A stretch of 39,062 nucleotides of DNA from Streptomyces ipomoeae 91-03 (GTDB taxonomy: Bacteria > Actinomycetota > Actinomycetes > Streptomycetales > Streptomycetaceae), in the NCBI RefSeq assembly GCF_000317595.1, contig NZ_AEJC01000416.1:1-39062 (forward strand). Reading direction: 5' to 3'. Below are positions 31,401 to 39,062 of this stretch, in pieces (position 1 is the stretch's first letter; each line of letters begins with the position of its first letter). Below the pieces are notes generated by a model. That model did not search any database and was not told where the DNA came from. It saw nothing but the letters and a program-made list of their open reading frames with translations. The position numbers and the translations under genes are program-made.

Positions 31401-31450
31401 ACGGCAAGATAGGGAGAGGATCAAGAGAGCGCCAACGGGTCGCGCGGCAC

Positions 31451-31480
31451 CGAAAGTGTCGCAAGCGATCGAAAGTTTCG
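31451..31480. promoter_or_regulatory. Two CGAAAGTTTCG-type operators upstream of the GH51 gene
   Basis: CGAAAGTTTCG at 31470-31480 (minus strand CGAAACTTTCG) and a one-mismatch copy CGAAAGTGTCG at 31451-31461, 19 bp apart. The first matches the palindrome described upstream of Streptomyces xylan- and other plant-polysaccharide genes. They lie 117-147 bp before the arabinofuranosidase start. Confidence 0.6.
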
Positions 31481-31547
31481 GCCGGGACCGATCCACGCCG
31501 AGGAGAGCGCCGGGACGGATCGCGCCCGAACACGGCCACAGCCGTGG

Positions 31548-32120
31548 CTACACGCCGCCCAACCGCAGGTTCCAGCGGCCCGGGCGGCCGACGATCGTGA
31601 GCGTCGACAAGGGGCGGACGTCCATGTGCCAGTACGACGACGCGGGGGCCTTCAGCGCGTAGACGAGAGCGGCGCGCAGGACCGAGGGCTCGGCGACGGC
31701 GACGATACGGCCGCCGTCGTCGGTCGGGCGGGTGTCGAGCCAGCCGCCTATGCGGGAGATGAAGGCGATCAGCGACTCCCCGCCGTGCGGGGTGGAGTGC
31801 GGGTCGGCGAGCCAGCCGTCCACGGCGGAGGGCTCGCGGGCCATGGCCTCGCCCAGCGTGAAGCCGCGCCAGCGGCCCATGTCGCAGTCCCGCAGCGCGG
31901 GCTGGGCCAGCGGCGCGTAGCCGAGGGCGTCGCCGGTGGCCCGGCTGCGGGGCGTCGGCGAGCAGTACCGCAGCTCGGCCGCCGCCGGCGGCACCAGCTC
32001 ATGGGCCGCGCGCTGCACCTCGTCCCTGCCGGCCTGGTCCAGCGGCCGGTCGTCCTCGAACCGCTCCGCGAGCAGCGAGGAGCAGCGCGCGGCTGCGACG
32101 AACGTGACCCGAAGATGCAT
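31548..32120 (-). CDS. Histidine-phosphatase-fold protein lacking the catalytic histidines
   Basis: 190 aa from an ATG at 32120; no good ribosome site. The fold is recognisable from RYCSPTPRSRATGDALGYAP, LRDCDMGRWRGFTLGEAMAREP, HGGESLIAFISRIGGWLD and AALVYALKAP. However, the catalytic RHG near the N-terminus is replaced by Ala-Ala-Ala (residues 9-11 in VTFVAAARCS), and the second catalytic His (usually VSHGG) is Glu 144 in VAVAEPSVLRA. It is therefore unlikely to be a phosphoglycerate-mutase-type phosphatase, and may bind a phosphate ester or have another function. Reading the opening as VAAAR comes directly from the sequence. Confidence 0.78.
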   Translation of the reverse strand: MHLRVTFVAAARCSSLLAERFEDDRPLDQAGRDEVQRAAHELVPPAAAELRYCSPTPRSRATGDALGYAPLAQPALRDCDMGRWRGFTLGEAMAREPSAVDGWLADPHSTPHGGESLIAFISRIGGWLDTRPTDDGGRIVAVAEPSVLRAALVYALKAPASSYWHMDVRPLSTLTIVGRPGRWNLRLGGV

Positions 32121-32216
32121 GCGGCGATCGCGAGGCGCGAGACTCCGCAGGTCAAGAGGCGTTACTCAGGAGTTACCCGGGGTACTTCGCCCCGCGCTGA
32201 AGGGCATCCCGGCGCC

Positions 32217-32654
32217 TCACTCGAACATCAGCGCCATCCACTGATCCGGTTGCTCCAGCGGCTTGAACCCGAGCCTCTCGTAGACGCCGTGCGCGTCGTG
32301 GGTGGCGAGCAGAACGCGCCGCAAGCCGAACGGTCGCAGATGCTCGCGCACGGCTGCGACCAGCGCGGTGCCGACGCCCTTGCCGCGTACGACCGGGTCG
32401 ACGTAGACGTCGCAGAGCCAGGCGAAGAACGTCTCGTCCGTGACGACCCGCGCGTACGCCACCTGCTCGCCCGAAGTCGCGTCGTACACCCCGAAGTTGA
32501 GCGAGGTCGCGATCGCGCGCTCGAACTTCTCACGGGGCCGGCCGAGGGCCCAGTAGGCGTCGGTGGACAGCCAGTGGTGGACGCGGCCGACATCGACACG
32601 GGTGGGATCGGCGGAGAACTCGTAGCCCTCGGGAAGGGGCAACTCATCGGTCAT
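32217..32654 (-). CDS. GNAT N-acetyltransferase, MocR-operon partner
   Basis: 145 aa from an ATG at 32654, overlapping the stop of the MocR gene by four bases (ATGA). GNAT core: LSTDAYWALGRPREKFERAI, VAYARVVTDETFFAWLCDVYVDPVVRGKGVGTALVAAVREHL, where VRGKGVG is the acetyl-CoA loop, then YERLGFKPLEQPDQWMAL. Close in style to small actinobacterial acetyltransferases with unknown substrates. Co-transcription with a MocR regulator suggests an amine or amino-acid substrate connected to the regulator's effector. Confidence 0.88.
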   Translation of the reverse strand: MTDELPLPEGYEFSADPTRVDVGRVHHWLSTDAYWALGRPREKFERAIATSLNFGVYDATSGEQVAYARVVTDETFFAWLCDVYVDPVVRGKGVGTALVAAVREHLRPFGLRRVLLATHDAHGVYERLGFKPLEQPDQWMALMFE

Positions 32655-34115
32655 GGCTGGACGTTCGCAGGCCAGGGGCTTGCTGTCGAACCGTTTACCG
32701 CCGCCGTCAGCCTCCGCACCCCTTCCGTGATCTCCCCTGCCCCGGCGACTCCGGCGAAGCTCAACCGCAGGTGTCCGGCCGGTGGTTCGGCGCAGAAGTA
32801 GGGGCGGCCGGGGGTGACGGCGACGCCCGCGCGCAGGGCGGCGGCGACGAGGGCGGACTCGTCGGCGCCGTCGGGGAGACGGAGCCAGAGGTGGTATCCG
32901 CCGGAGGGGATGTGGGGCAGGGCGAGTTCGGGGAGACGCAGACGCAGCGCGGAGGTCATCGTGTCCCGACGGTTCTTCAACTCCCTCGATACGGCGCGGA
33001 GATGGCGGGGCCAGGCGGGCGAGCCGACGAGTTCGAGGGCGGCCTCCTGGAGGGGGCGGGGGACGAAGAAGGTGTCGACGACCTGGATGGCGCGCAGCCG
33101 TTCCAGGACCGGGCCGCGTGCCGCCAGCGCGCCCACACGGAAGCTGGGCGAGGTCGCCTTGGTCAGCGAGGAGACGTGGACGACGACACCGTCCGGGTCG
33201 TCGGCGGCCAGCGGCGGCGGCAGCGGGCCCGCGTCCTCGTGCACGAGCCGGCGTACGAAGTCGTCCTCGACCACGAAGGCCCCGGCCTCACGGGCGATGC
33301 GCAGCACCTCGCCCCGGCGCTCGGTCGACAGGGCGGCGCCGGTGGGGTTCTGGAACAGGGGCTGGCAGATGAAGAGCCGGGCGCCGGACGCCTTGAACGC
33401 GTCGGCGAGGAGGGCGGGCCTGACCCCGTCCGCGTCGACGGGCACCGGAACGGGCCGCAGCCCGGCGGCTCGCGCGATGGCCAGCATGCCCGGATAGGTG
33501 GGCGATTCGACCAGCACCGGCGCACCGGGCGGCGCGAGCGCGCGCAGGGCGGTGGTCAGCGCGGACTGGCCGCCCGCCGCGACGATCACCTCGGCCGCCG
33601 TGGTCGCCCCGCCGATGCTCCGCGCGAACCACTCGCGCAGCTCCGGCAGGCCCTCGACCGGGGGCCGCGCCCACGCTCCGGGCCGCCGCCCGGCCCGGGA
33701 GAGGGCCGCGCCCATCGCCTGCTCCGGTTGCAGCGACGGGTGGAGATAGCCGCTGTTGAACTCGATCACGCCGGGCGGCGGGGAAGCGAGCGAGACCAGT
33801 ACGCCCGAGGCGTCCACCGTGCGCGGCACCAGTTCGGCGGCGGCGTCCGCGCTCAGCGCGACCTCCTGCCAGGACGTGTCCCCCACGGCCACCGCACCGC
33901 TCTCGCGCGGCACCGCCCGGAACGCCCCCGCCCCCGGCCGGGTCACCACCAGCCCCTCGGCGGCCAACTGCGCCAGGGCCCGCGACACGGTCACCGGGCT
34001 CACCCGGAACCGCTCGACGAGCGCCCGACTGGACGGCAGCTTTCCACCGGGTGAGTAGCGGTTCAGCTCCTTTCGCAGGTGATCCGCGAGTTCTCCGACA
34101 CTGCTACGCTCTTGC

Positions 34116-34117
<2 letters not shown>
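32651..34117 (-). CDS. MocR-family transcriptional regulator (GntR HTH + PLP aminotransferase domain)
   Basis: 488 aa from an ATG at 34117. Residues 5-75 are a GntR winged helix: LADHLRKELNRYSPGGKLPSSRALVERFRVSPVTVSRALAQLAAEG. The rest is a class I aminotransferase fold with VIVAAGGQSALTTALRALAPPG, ESPTYPGMLAIARAAG, CQPLFQNPTGAALS and the PLP Lys in HVSSLTKATSPSFRVG. Such proteins bind PLP and an amino acid or amine and activate or repress neighbouring transport or metabolic genes. Its start codon overlaps that of the divergent EamA gene, so it is very likely to regulate that exporter and its own operon. The frame runs much further upstream, but that part is antisense to eamA. Confidence 0.92.
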
Positions 34118-35117
<1,000 letters not shown>

Positions 35118-35158
35118 GACCCCATACACACACCGGTTCCCACCGGCGCCGCCCGCAA

Positions 35159-35208
35159 TAGACTGCGGTCACGGACCGCCACTCCTGTGTGAGACGAGGA
35201 GGCTCCCG
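35159..35208 (+). promoter_or_regulatory. Promoter and ribosome site of the DUF1918 gene
   Basis: TAGACT at 35159-35164 is a plausible -10. GAGGAGG (35198-35202 and flanks) lies 7 nt before the ATG at 35209, so this gene, unlike its neighbour, has a proper leader. Confidence 0.45.
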
Positions 35209-35409
35209 ATGCAGGCAGATGTAGGTGACACCCTGCTGGTGCACGGCAGGACCGTCGGTCACCACGACCGGACCGCCGAGGTCCTGGAAGTGCTCGGCCA
35301 GAACGGCAATCCGCCCTACCGGGTCAGGTTCACCGACGACGGACACGAGGCGTTGATGTCCCCCGGCCCGGACACGGTCGTCCGCCACCACGGGGAGGAG
35401 CCGAAGTAG
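35209..35409 (+). CDS. DUF1918 domain protein
   Basis: 66 aa from an ATG at 35209. MQADVGDTLLVHGRTVGHHDRTAEVLEVLGQNGNPPYRVRFTDDGHEALMSPGPDTVVRHHGEEPK is a complete DUF1918 domain, an SH3-like barrel common in actinobacteria. The GDTLLVHGRTVG and PPYRVRFTDDGHEALMSPGPD blocks are diagnostic. Function is not known; some are stress-linked. It stands alone. Confidence 0.93.
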   Translation: MQADVGDTLLVHGRTVGHHDRTAEVLEVLGQNGNPPYRVRFTDDGHEALMSPGPDTVVRHHGEEPK

Positions 35410-35471
35410 GCACCCCGCCCGGCGAGCGCCCCGCATCCAGTACCTCCGGTACGCCGGTCACGGCCGGTGCG

Positions 35472-35503
35472 CAAGCCGCCGGGGATGTCAGCACGGCGGC
35501 TTG
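35472..35503. terminator. Hairpin between DUF1918 and the GHL10 gene
   Basis: CAAGCCGCC...GGCGGCTTG, 9-bp perfect arms and 14-nt loop, in the convergent gap; it could end both transcripts. Confidence 0.65.
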
Positions 35504-35515
35504 GCGCGGGTCACG

Positions 35516-36772
35516 TCAGCGCGGTGGCAGGGCCGGCTGCTGGTAATGGTCGGCGACCACCCGCGCCATGGCGCCGATCTTGTCTTCCCCGACCTCCTTG
35601 GCGGAGAAGAACACATGCCCGCGCGCCTCCGGATGGTCGCGGGCCAGGGTGAGGTGCGCCGACAGCTCGGCAGGGTCCTGCCAGGCCGCGGGCTGCGCCG
35701 GATCACCGGCCTTGTACAGCGCCTCCCCGAGGTACAGCCGGGTCCCGGAGCCACGCGCGGTCTCCGCCCACCAGGGCAGCAGCTTGGCGTAGTCGGCGGC
35801 GGCGAAGCCGATGTTCCAGTACAGCTGCGGGACGATGTAGTCGATCCAGTTCTCCCGGACCCATTTCCTCGTGTCCGCGTACAGGTCGTCGTACGTCTGC
35901 ACACCGGCCCGGGTGTCGGAGCCCCGCTCGTCGGTGGCGATGTTGCGCCACACGCCGAAGGGGCTGATCCCGAACTGCGTACCGGGCCTGACCCGCTTGA
36001 TCCGGGCGGCCGTCTCGCGCACCAGCTTGTCGATGTTGTCGCGCCGCCAGTCGGCCCGGTTGGCGAAGTCGCCGCCGTACTGGTTGTAGGCGGCGTCGTC
36101 GTCGAAGACCTGGCCGGCGACCGGGTACGGGTAGAAGTAGTCGTCGAAGTGCACGGCGTCGACCGGGTACTTGCGCACCGCGTCGAGCATCGCCTTCTGC
36201 ACGAAGGCGCGGACCGCGGGGATGCCCGGGTTGTAGTAGAGCTTGCCGCCGTAGGGGACGACCCAGTCCGGGTGCTCGCGCGCGGGGTGGCCCGCGACCA
36301 GACGGCTCGGGTCGGTGTGGTTGGCGATCCGGTACGGGTTGAACCAGGCGTGCAGTTCGAGGCCGCGGGCGTGGGCCTGCTCGACCGCCGTGCCCAGCGG
36401 GTCCCAGCCGGGGTTCTTGCCCTGGGTGCCGGTGAGGTACTGGGACCAGGGCTCGTACGGGGAGGGCCAGAGCGCGTCGGCGGTGGGGCGGACCTGGAAG
36501 ATCACCGCGTTGAGGCGGCGCCGCACGGCGGTGTCGAGATGGGCGAGGAGTTCGGCGCGCTGCTCGTCGGCGGTCAGGCCGGGCTTGGAGGGCCAGTCCC
36601 GGTTGACGACGGTGGCCAGCCACATGCCGCGCAGCTCGCGGTCGGAGCGCCTGCGGGGGCTCGGTTCCCCGCCGGCCATGGCGGTCCCGGCCGCCACACC
36701 GCCCGCCGTCACGAGCGTCACCGCCGCGGTCGCCCAGAACGCCCGTCGTGACATCCGTGGCTTCCGATGCAT
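35516..36772 (-). CDS. Exported GHL10-family glycoside hydrolase (DUF187)
   Basis: 418 aa from an ATG at 36772 with GGAGG seven nt upstream; the open frame continues further but overlaps the divergent dehydrogenase gene. A Tat signal SRRAFWATAAVTLVTAGGVAAGTAMA is present. The barrel includes RELRGMWLATVVNRDWPSKPGLTADEQRAELLAHLD, VIFQVRPTADALWPSPYEPWSQYLTG, LELHAWFNPYRI, PVDAVHFDDYFYPYPVAGQVFDDDAAY and QFGISPFGVWRNI. The family splits glycan or peptidoglycan-related linkages and is typical of outer, surface-active enzymes. Substrate unknown. Confidence 0.92.
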   Translation of the reverse strand: MHRKPRMSRRAFWATAAVTLVTAGGVAAGTAMAGGEPSPRRRSDRELRGMWLATVVNRDWPSKPGLTADEQRAELLAHLDTAVRRRLNAVIFQVRPTADALWPSPYEPWSQYLTGTQGKNPGWDPLGTAVEQAHARGLELHAWFNPYRIANHTDPSRLVAGHPAREHPDWVVPYGGKLYYNPGIPAVRAFVQKAMLDAVRKYPVDAVHFDDYFYPYPVAGQVFDDDAAYNQYGGDFANRADWRRDNIDKLVRETAARIKRVRPGTQFGISPFGVWRNIATDERGSDTRAGVQTYDDLYADTRKWVRENWIDYIVPQLYWNIGFAAADYAKLLPWWAETARGSGTRLYLGEALYKAGDPAQPAAWQDPAELSAHLTLARDHPEARGHVFFSAKEVGEDKIGAMARVVADHYQQPALPPR

Positions 36773-36857
36773 CCTGTTACCTCCGCCTACCACTACCCGC
36801 GGGCCCGCTTCGTCCCACGGACCGTTCGCCGGCCAGCCTCCCATGTGACACCCGGGA

Positions 36858-36886
36858 TACTGATCAGTAAGCGTCGCGGGTAACGT
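36858..36886 (+). promoter_or_regulatory. Candidate operator-promoter of the hydroxyacyl-CoA dehydrogenase gene
   Basis: TACTGATCAGTA (36858-36869) is a perfect 12-bp palindrome. TAACGT (36881-36886) is a plausible -10, and the position 17 bp upstream of it (36858-36863, TACTGA) lies inside the palindrome, so a bound dimer would cover the -35. TetR-type regulators of fatty-acid genes use sites of this size. Confidence 0.5.
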
Positions 36887-36950
36887 GCAGGTTTGGCGCA
36901 GGCCCACACCCGGGGCAACTGCCAGGCACGTGACCAGCGAAAGGGACGAT

Positions 36951-37826
36951 GTGACGTACACCCCAACGGGAGACATCGCGCGCGTCGGAGTGGTGGGCTG
37001 CGGCCAGATGGGGGCGGGCATCGCCGAGGTGTGCGCCCGTGCCGGTCTGGACGTGAAGGTCGCCGAGACCACCGGTGAAGCCCTGGAGATCGGCCGTACC
37101 CGGCTGTTCAACTCCCTGTCCAAGGCGGCCGAGCGGGGCAAGATCAGCGAGGACGAGCGGGCGGCCACGCAGGCGCGGCTGAGCTTCACCACGGACCTCG
37201 GCGAGTTCGCCGACCGTGACCTCGTCATCGAGGCGGTCGTGGAGAACGAGCAGGTGAAGACGGAGATCTTCCAGGTGCTCGACCAGGTGGTGACCCGCCC
37301 GGACGCCATCCTCGCCTCCAACACCTCCTCGATCCCGCTGGTGAAGCTCGCGGTCGCCACCTCGCGCCCCGACCAGGTCATCGGCATCCACTTCTTCAAC
37401 CCGGCCCCGGTGCAGCGGCTCGTCGAGCTGATCCCTGCGCTCACCACCTCCGAGGGCACGCTCAGCCGGGCGCAGCTGTTCGCCGAGAAGACCCTCGGCA
37501 AGCACTCCGTACGCGCCCAGGACCGCTCGGGCTTCGTGGTCAACGCGCTGCTGGTGCCGTATCTGCTCTCCGCCATCCGCATGTTCGAGTCGGGCATCGC
37601 CGGCCGCGAGGACATCGACAACGGCATGGAGCTGGGCTGCGCCCACCCCATGGGTCCGCTGAGGCTGTCCGACCTGATCGGCCTGGACACGATCGTCTCC
37701 ATCGCCAACTCCATGTACGAGGAGTACAAGGAGCCGCTGTACGCCGCTCCCCCGCTGCTCCAGCGCATGGTCGACGCGGGCCGGCTCGGCCGGAAGACGG
37801 GGTCGGGCTTCTACACGTACGCCTGA
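36951..37826 (+). CDS. 3-hydroxybutyryl-CoA (3-hydroxyacyl-CoA) dehydrogenase
   Basis: 291 aa from a GTG at 36951 (AAAGGGAC just upstream); a GTG seven codons earlier is also possible. Rossmann loop IARVGVVGCGQMGAGIAEVCARAGLDV, then LVIEAVVENEQVKTEIFQVLDQV, ILASNTSSIPL, GIHFFNPAPVQRLVELIPALTTS (catalytic His/Glu region) and LGKHSVRAQDRSGFVVNALLVPYLLSAIRM. It oxidises 3-hydroxyacyl-CoA to 3-oxoacyl-CoA with NAD(P), working in fatty-acid degradation or polyhydroxybutyrate/butanoate metabolism. Diverges from the GHL10 gene; a terminator follows. Confidence 0.95.
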   Translation: MTYTPTGDIARVGVVGCGQMGAGIAEVCARAGLDVKVAETTGEALEIGRTRLFNSLSKAAERGKISEDERAATQARLSFTTDLGEFADRDLVIEAVVENEQVKTEIFQVLDQVVTRPDAILASNTSSIPLVKLAVATSRPDQVIGIHFFNPAPVQRLVELIPALTTSEGTLSRAQLFAEKTLGKHSVRAQDRSGFVVNALLVPYLLSAIRMFESGIAGREDIDNGMELGCAHPMGPLRLSDLIGLDTIVSIANSMYEEYKEPLYAAPPLLQRMVDAGRLGRKTGSGFYTYA

Positions 37827-37856
37827 TTACGCACCGTAGACATCTTCGGGCCGCAA

Positions 37857-37889
37857 CGGGCCCGGGAACGGGAAACGGTGCCGGGCCCG
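37857..37889 (+). terminator. Terminator of the dehydrogenase gene
   Basis: CGGGCCCGG...CCGGGCCCG, 9-bp perfect arms, 31 bp after the stop. Confidence 0.7.
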
Positions 37890-38019
37890 CGGCATTCACA
37901 CACCGTGTGCGCGAAGGACACGCATATGCCGTTCGCACACGCTCCCCTCCCGCTCACCAGGCGAGTTGACTGCACGTGCGTATGAAAGGGATGTGACGAC
38001 TACAGAAAGGAGCGGACTC

Positions 38020-38277
38020 GTGGCCATCGACCCCGAGCATCCCGTGGTCCACGGCGAACTCGCAGAGTTACGCCGTCGCCTCGATGTGGCGCACGCACGC
38101 GTCGAAGGAGGACTGACCCTACTGAGCCACCGCGCCGAACAGACCGCCAAGGAACTCGACGACCTGAACACACGTGTCGTCACCCTGGAGCACTCCCGCT
38201 GGCCGCTGCCCGCCGTCGCGGCCCTCGCGGCCATCGGCGCCCTGGTGGTGTCGATCTGGCAGGTCGTCGGCCGCTGA
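38020..38277 (+). CDS. Small coiled-coil protein with C-terminal membrane anchor
   Basis: 85 aa taking the GTG at 38020, which has AAAGGAG seven nt upstream; two starts further upstream (37966, 37993) are less well supported. Residues 1-50 are charged and heptad-like (HGELAELRRRLDVAHARVEGGLTLLSHRAEQTAKELDDLNTRVVTLEHS). The end WPLPAVAALAAIGALVVSIWQVVGR is a single hydrophobic helix with two residues after it, so the protein is probably tail-anchored with a cytoplasmic coiled coil. No family recognised. Confidence 0.75.
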   Translation: MAIDPEHPVVHGELAELRRRLDVAHARVEGGLTLLSHRAEQTAKELDDLNTRVVTLEHSRWPLPAVAALAAIGALVVSIWQVVGR

Positions 38278-38305
38278 CCGGTCCGGACGGGACGCATGGG
38301 GGAGA

Positions 38306-38851
38306 TCAGGGCTTGGCGTCCTGCCCGAGCCGCAGATGGTGCAGGAGGAGCAGCGCGGCCGCCATGTTGGCGGCCGGGACCTCGCCGCGGGCGACCATGT
38401 CGGGCACGAGCTTGAGGGGAACCCATTCCCTGCGGTCCGACTCGAAGTCGTCCACGGGGTGACCGACGTACGCGCCCTCGTCGGCCCAGTAGATGTGGTG
38501 CCGGGCGTCGGTGAGCCCGTTGGAGGGCTCGACGCTCATCAGATGGTGCAGGGGTCCCGGCCGCCATCCGGTCTCCTCCTCCAGTTCGCGGGCGGCCGCG
38601 TCGGCGATGCCCTCGCCGTCCTCGACGACACCCGCGGCCAGTTCCCAGCCCCAGCTGTCGGTGATGAAGCGGTGCCGCCACAGCAGCAGCACCTCGTTGG
38701 CCTCGTTGACCACGGTGGCCACGGCCACCGGCCGCAGCCTTATCAGGAAGTGATCGAGGTGCCGCCCGTCCGGCAATGCGACATCTGCGAGATTGACGCT
38801 GAACCAGCGGTTCGAATACACAGTTTGTTCGCTCTGTTTCGTCCACTGCAC
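38306..38851 (-). CDS. NUDIX hydrolase
   Basis: 181 aa from a GTG at 38851 (GGAAGGTGG just upstream); a longer frame lacks a ribosome site. WTKQSEQTVYSNRWFSVNLADVALPDGRHLDHFLIRL precedes the NUDIX box, GVVEDGEGIADAAARELEEETGW (GX5EX7REUXEEXGU fully satisfied). LHHLMSVEPSNGL and WADEGAYVGHPVDDFES follow, the arrangement of ADP-ribose/ADP-sugar pyrophosphatases. It splits nucleoside diphosphate derivatives with Mg2+; substrate not set by sequence. Confidence 0.93.
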   Translation of the reverse strand: MQWTKQSEQTVYSNRWFSVNLADVALPDGRHLDHFLIRLRPVAVATVVNEANEVLLLWRHRFITDSWGWELAAGVVEDGEGIADAAARELEEETGWRPGPLHHLMSVEPSNGLTDARHHIYWADEGAYVGHPVDDFESDRREWVPLKLVPDMVARGEVPAANMAAALLLLHHLRLGQDAKP

Positions 38852-38949
38852 GGTTCTGCCACCTTCCGCCGAGTAGATGGCAATATCGCAGCAGGAGCGT
38901 GCTGACAGCAGGCGCACAGACGGTGCACGGCCCGGCCGGGGGCGCGGTG

Positions 38950-39062
38950 TCAGAGCGGTATGCGCAGTGCCCCGTCGATGAGTTCGGCGGCTTCGGCCGT
39001 CCCCGCGCAGCCACTGCGCACGAGGTGTTCGCGTACCGCCCGCAGTCTGTCGCGCAGGCGCA
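38950..39062 (-). CDS. C-terminal fragment of an unidentified protein
   Basis: An open minus-strand frame enters at the right edge and stops at 38950. The visible end is Arg/Leu-rich and helical (RLRDRLRAVREHLVRSG), then AGTAEAAELIDGALRIPL. Too short to assign. Confidence 0.4.
   Translation of the reverse strand, partial: RLRDRLRAVREHLVRSGCAGTAEAAELIDGALRIPL

Overview
The window looks like a stretch of Streptomyces chromosome, or a very close relative. The DNA is uniformly very GC-rich with G/C-biased third codon positions. GTG and TTG starts are common, several genes have a TAnnnT -10 box 5-8 nt from the start codon and no ribosome site (leaderless), and many genes carry Tat or lipoprotein export signals. 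Gene content and order (cobalamin genes, metNIQ, glpQ, argH, argCJBDR) fit a core, syntenic region. I see no rRNA, tRNA, CRISPR array, intact insertion sequence or prophage.

Layout. 1-2.5 kb: two cobalamin genes on the minus strand, cobT (partial, with a long low-complexity N-terminal extension) and the cobL fusion. 2.6-6.5 kb: a GNAT acetyltransferase and a metN-metI-metQ methionine importer operon, headed by a Cys-rich leader peptide, a hairpin-rich repeat and a 25-bp perfect palindrome. 6.6-8.5 kb: two small membrane proteins, a GNAT enzyme and a sigma-70-like protein. 8.6-12 kb: a Tat-exported glycerophosphodiesterase with a candidate PHO box, a PlsC-type acyltransferase and an aldo/keto reductase. 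12.2-14 kb: argH, preceded by an argG gene that has lost its whole middle but keeps its promoter, ArgR-type operator, ribosome site, both ends and reading frame. 14.1-16 kb: a secreted protein made of two almost identical domains and a PPOX-fold protein. 16.1-19.6 kb: a three-gene flavin electron-transfer operon (ferric-reductase-like flavocytochrome, an exported protein with three FMN-binding domains, ApbE flavin transferase). 19.7-24.9 kb: the arginine operon argC-argJ-argB-argD-argR with an ArgR-type operator on its promoter and a structured insertion between argJ and argB. 25-28.8 kb: a leucine-rich-variant protein with a Cys cluster, an FGE/EgtB-like protein, a DUF5997 protein and a LysR-like effector domain lacking its HTH. 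28.9-39 kb: a GH51 arabinofuranosidase with candidate CGAAA-n-TTTCG operators, a phosphatase-fold protein without catalytic histidines, a GNAT-MocR operon diverging from an EamA exporter, a DUF1918 protein, an exported GHL10 hydrolase, a 3-hydroxyacyl-CoA dehydrogenase, a small tail-anchored protein, a NUDIX hydrolase and a partial gene.

How the genes work together. Arginine: ArgC, ArgJ, ArgB and ArgD make ornithine from glutamate through acetylated intermediates, ArgR is the repressor, and ArgH does the last step. Because the argG here is gutted, argininosuccinate synthase must be encoded elsewhere if the strain makes arginine. Flavin operon: ApbE should attach FMN to Thr residues in three SGATYTS motifs of the exported carrier, which would take electrons from NAD(P)H through the membrane flavocytochrome. 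The best leads for something new are this triple-FMN carrier with a signal-less ApbE, the argG remnant as a leader of argH, and the met leader/attenuator/palindrome region.
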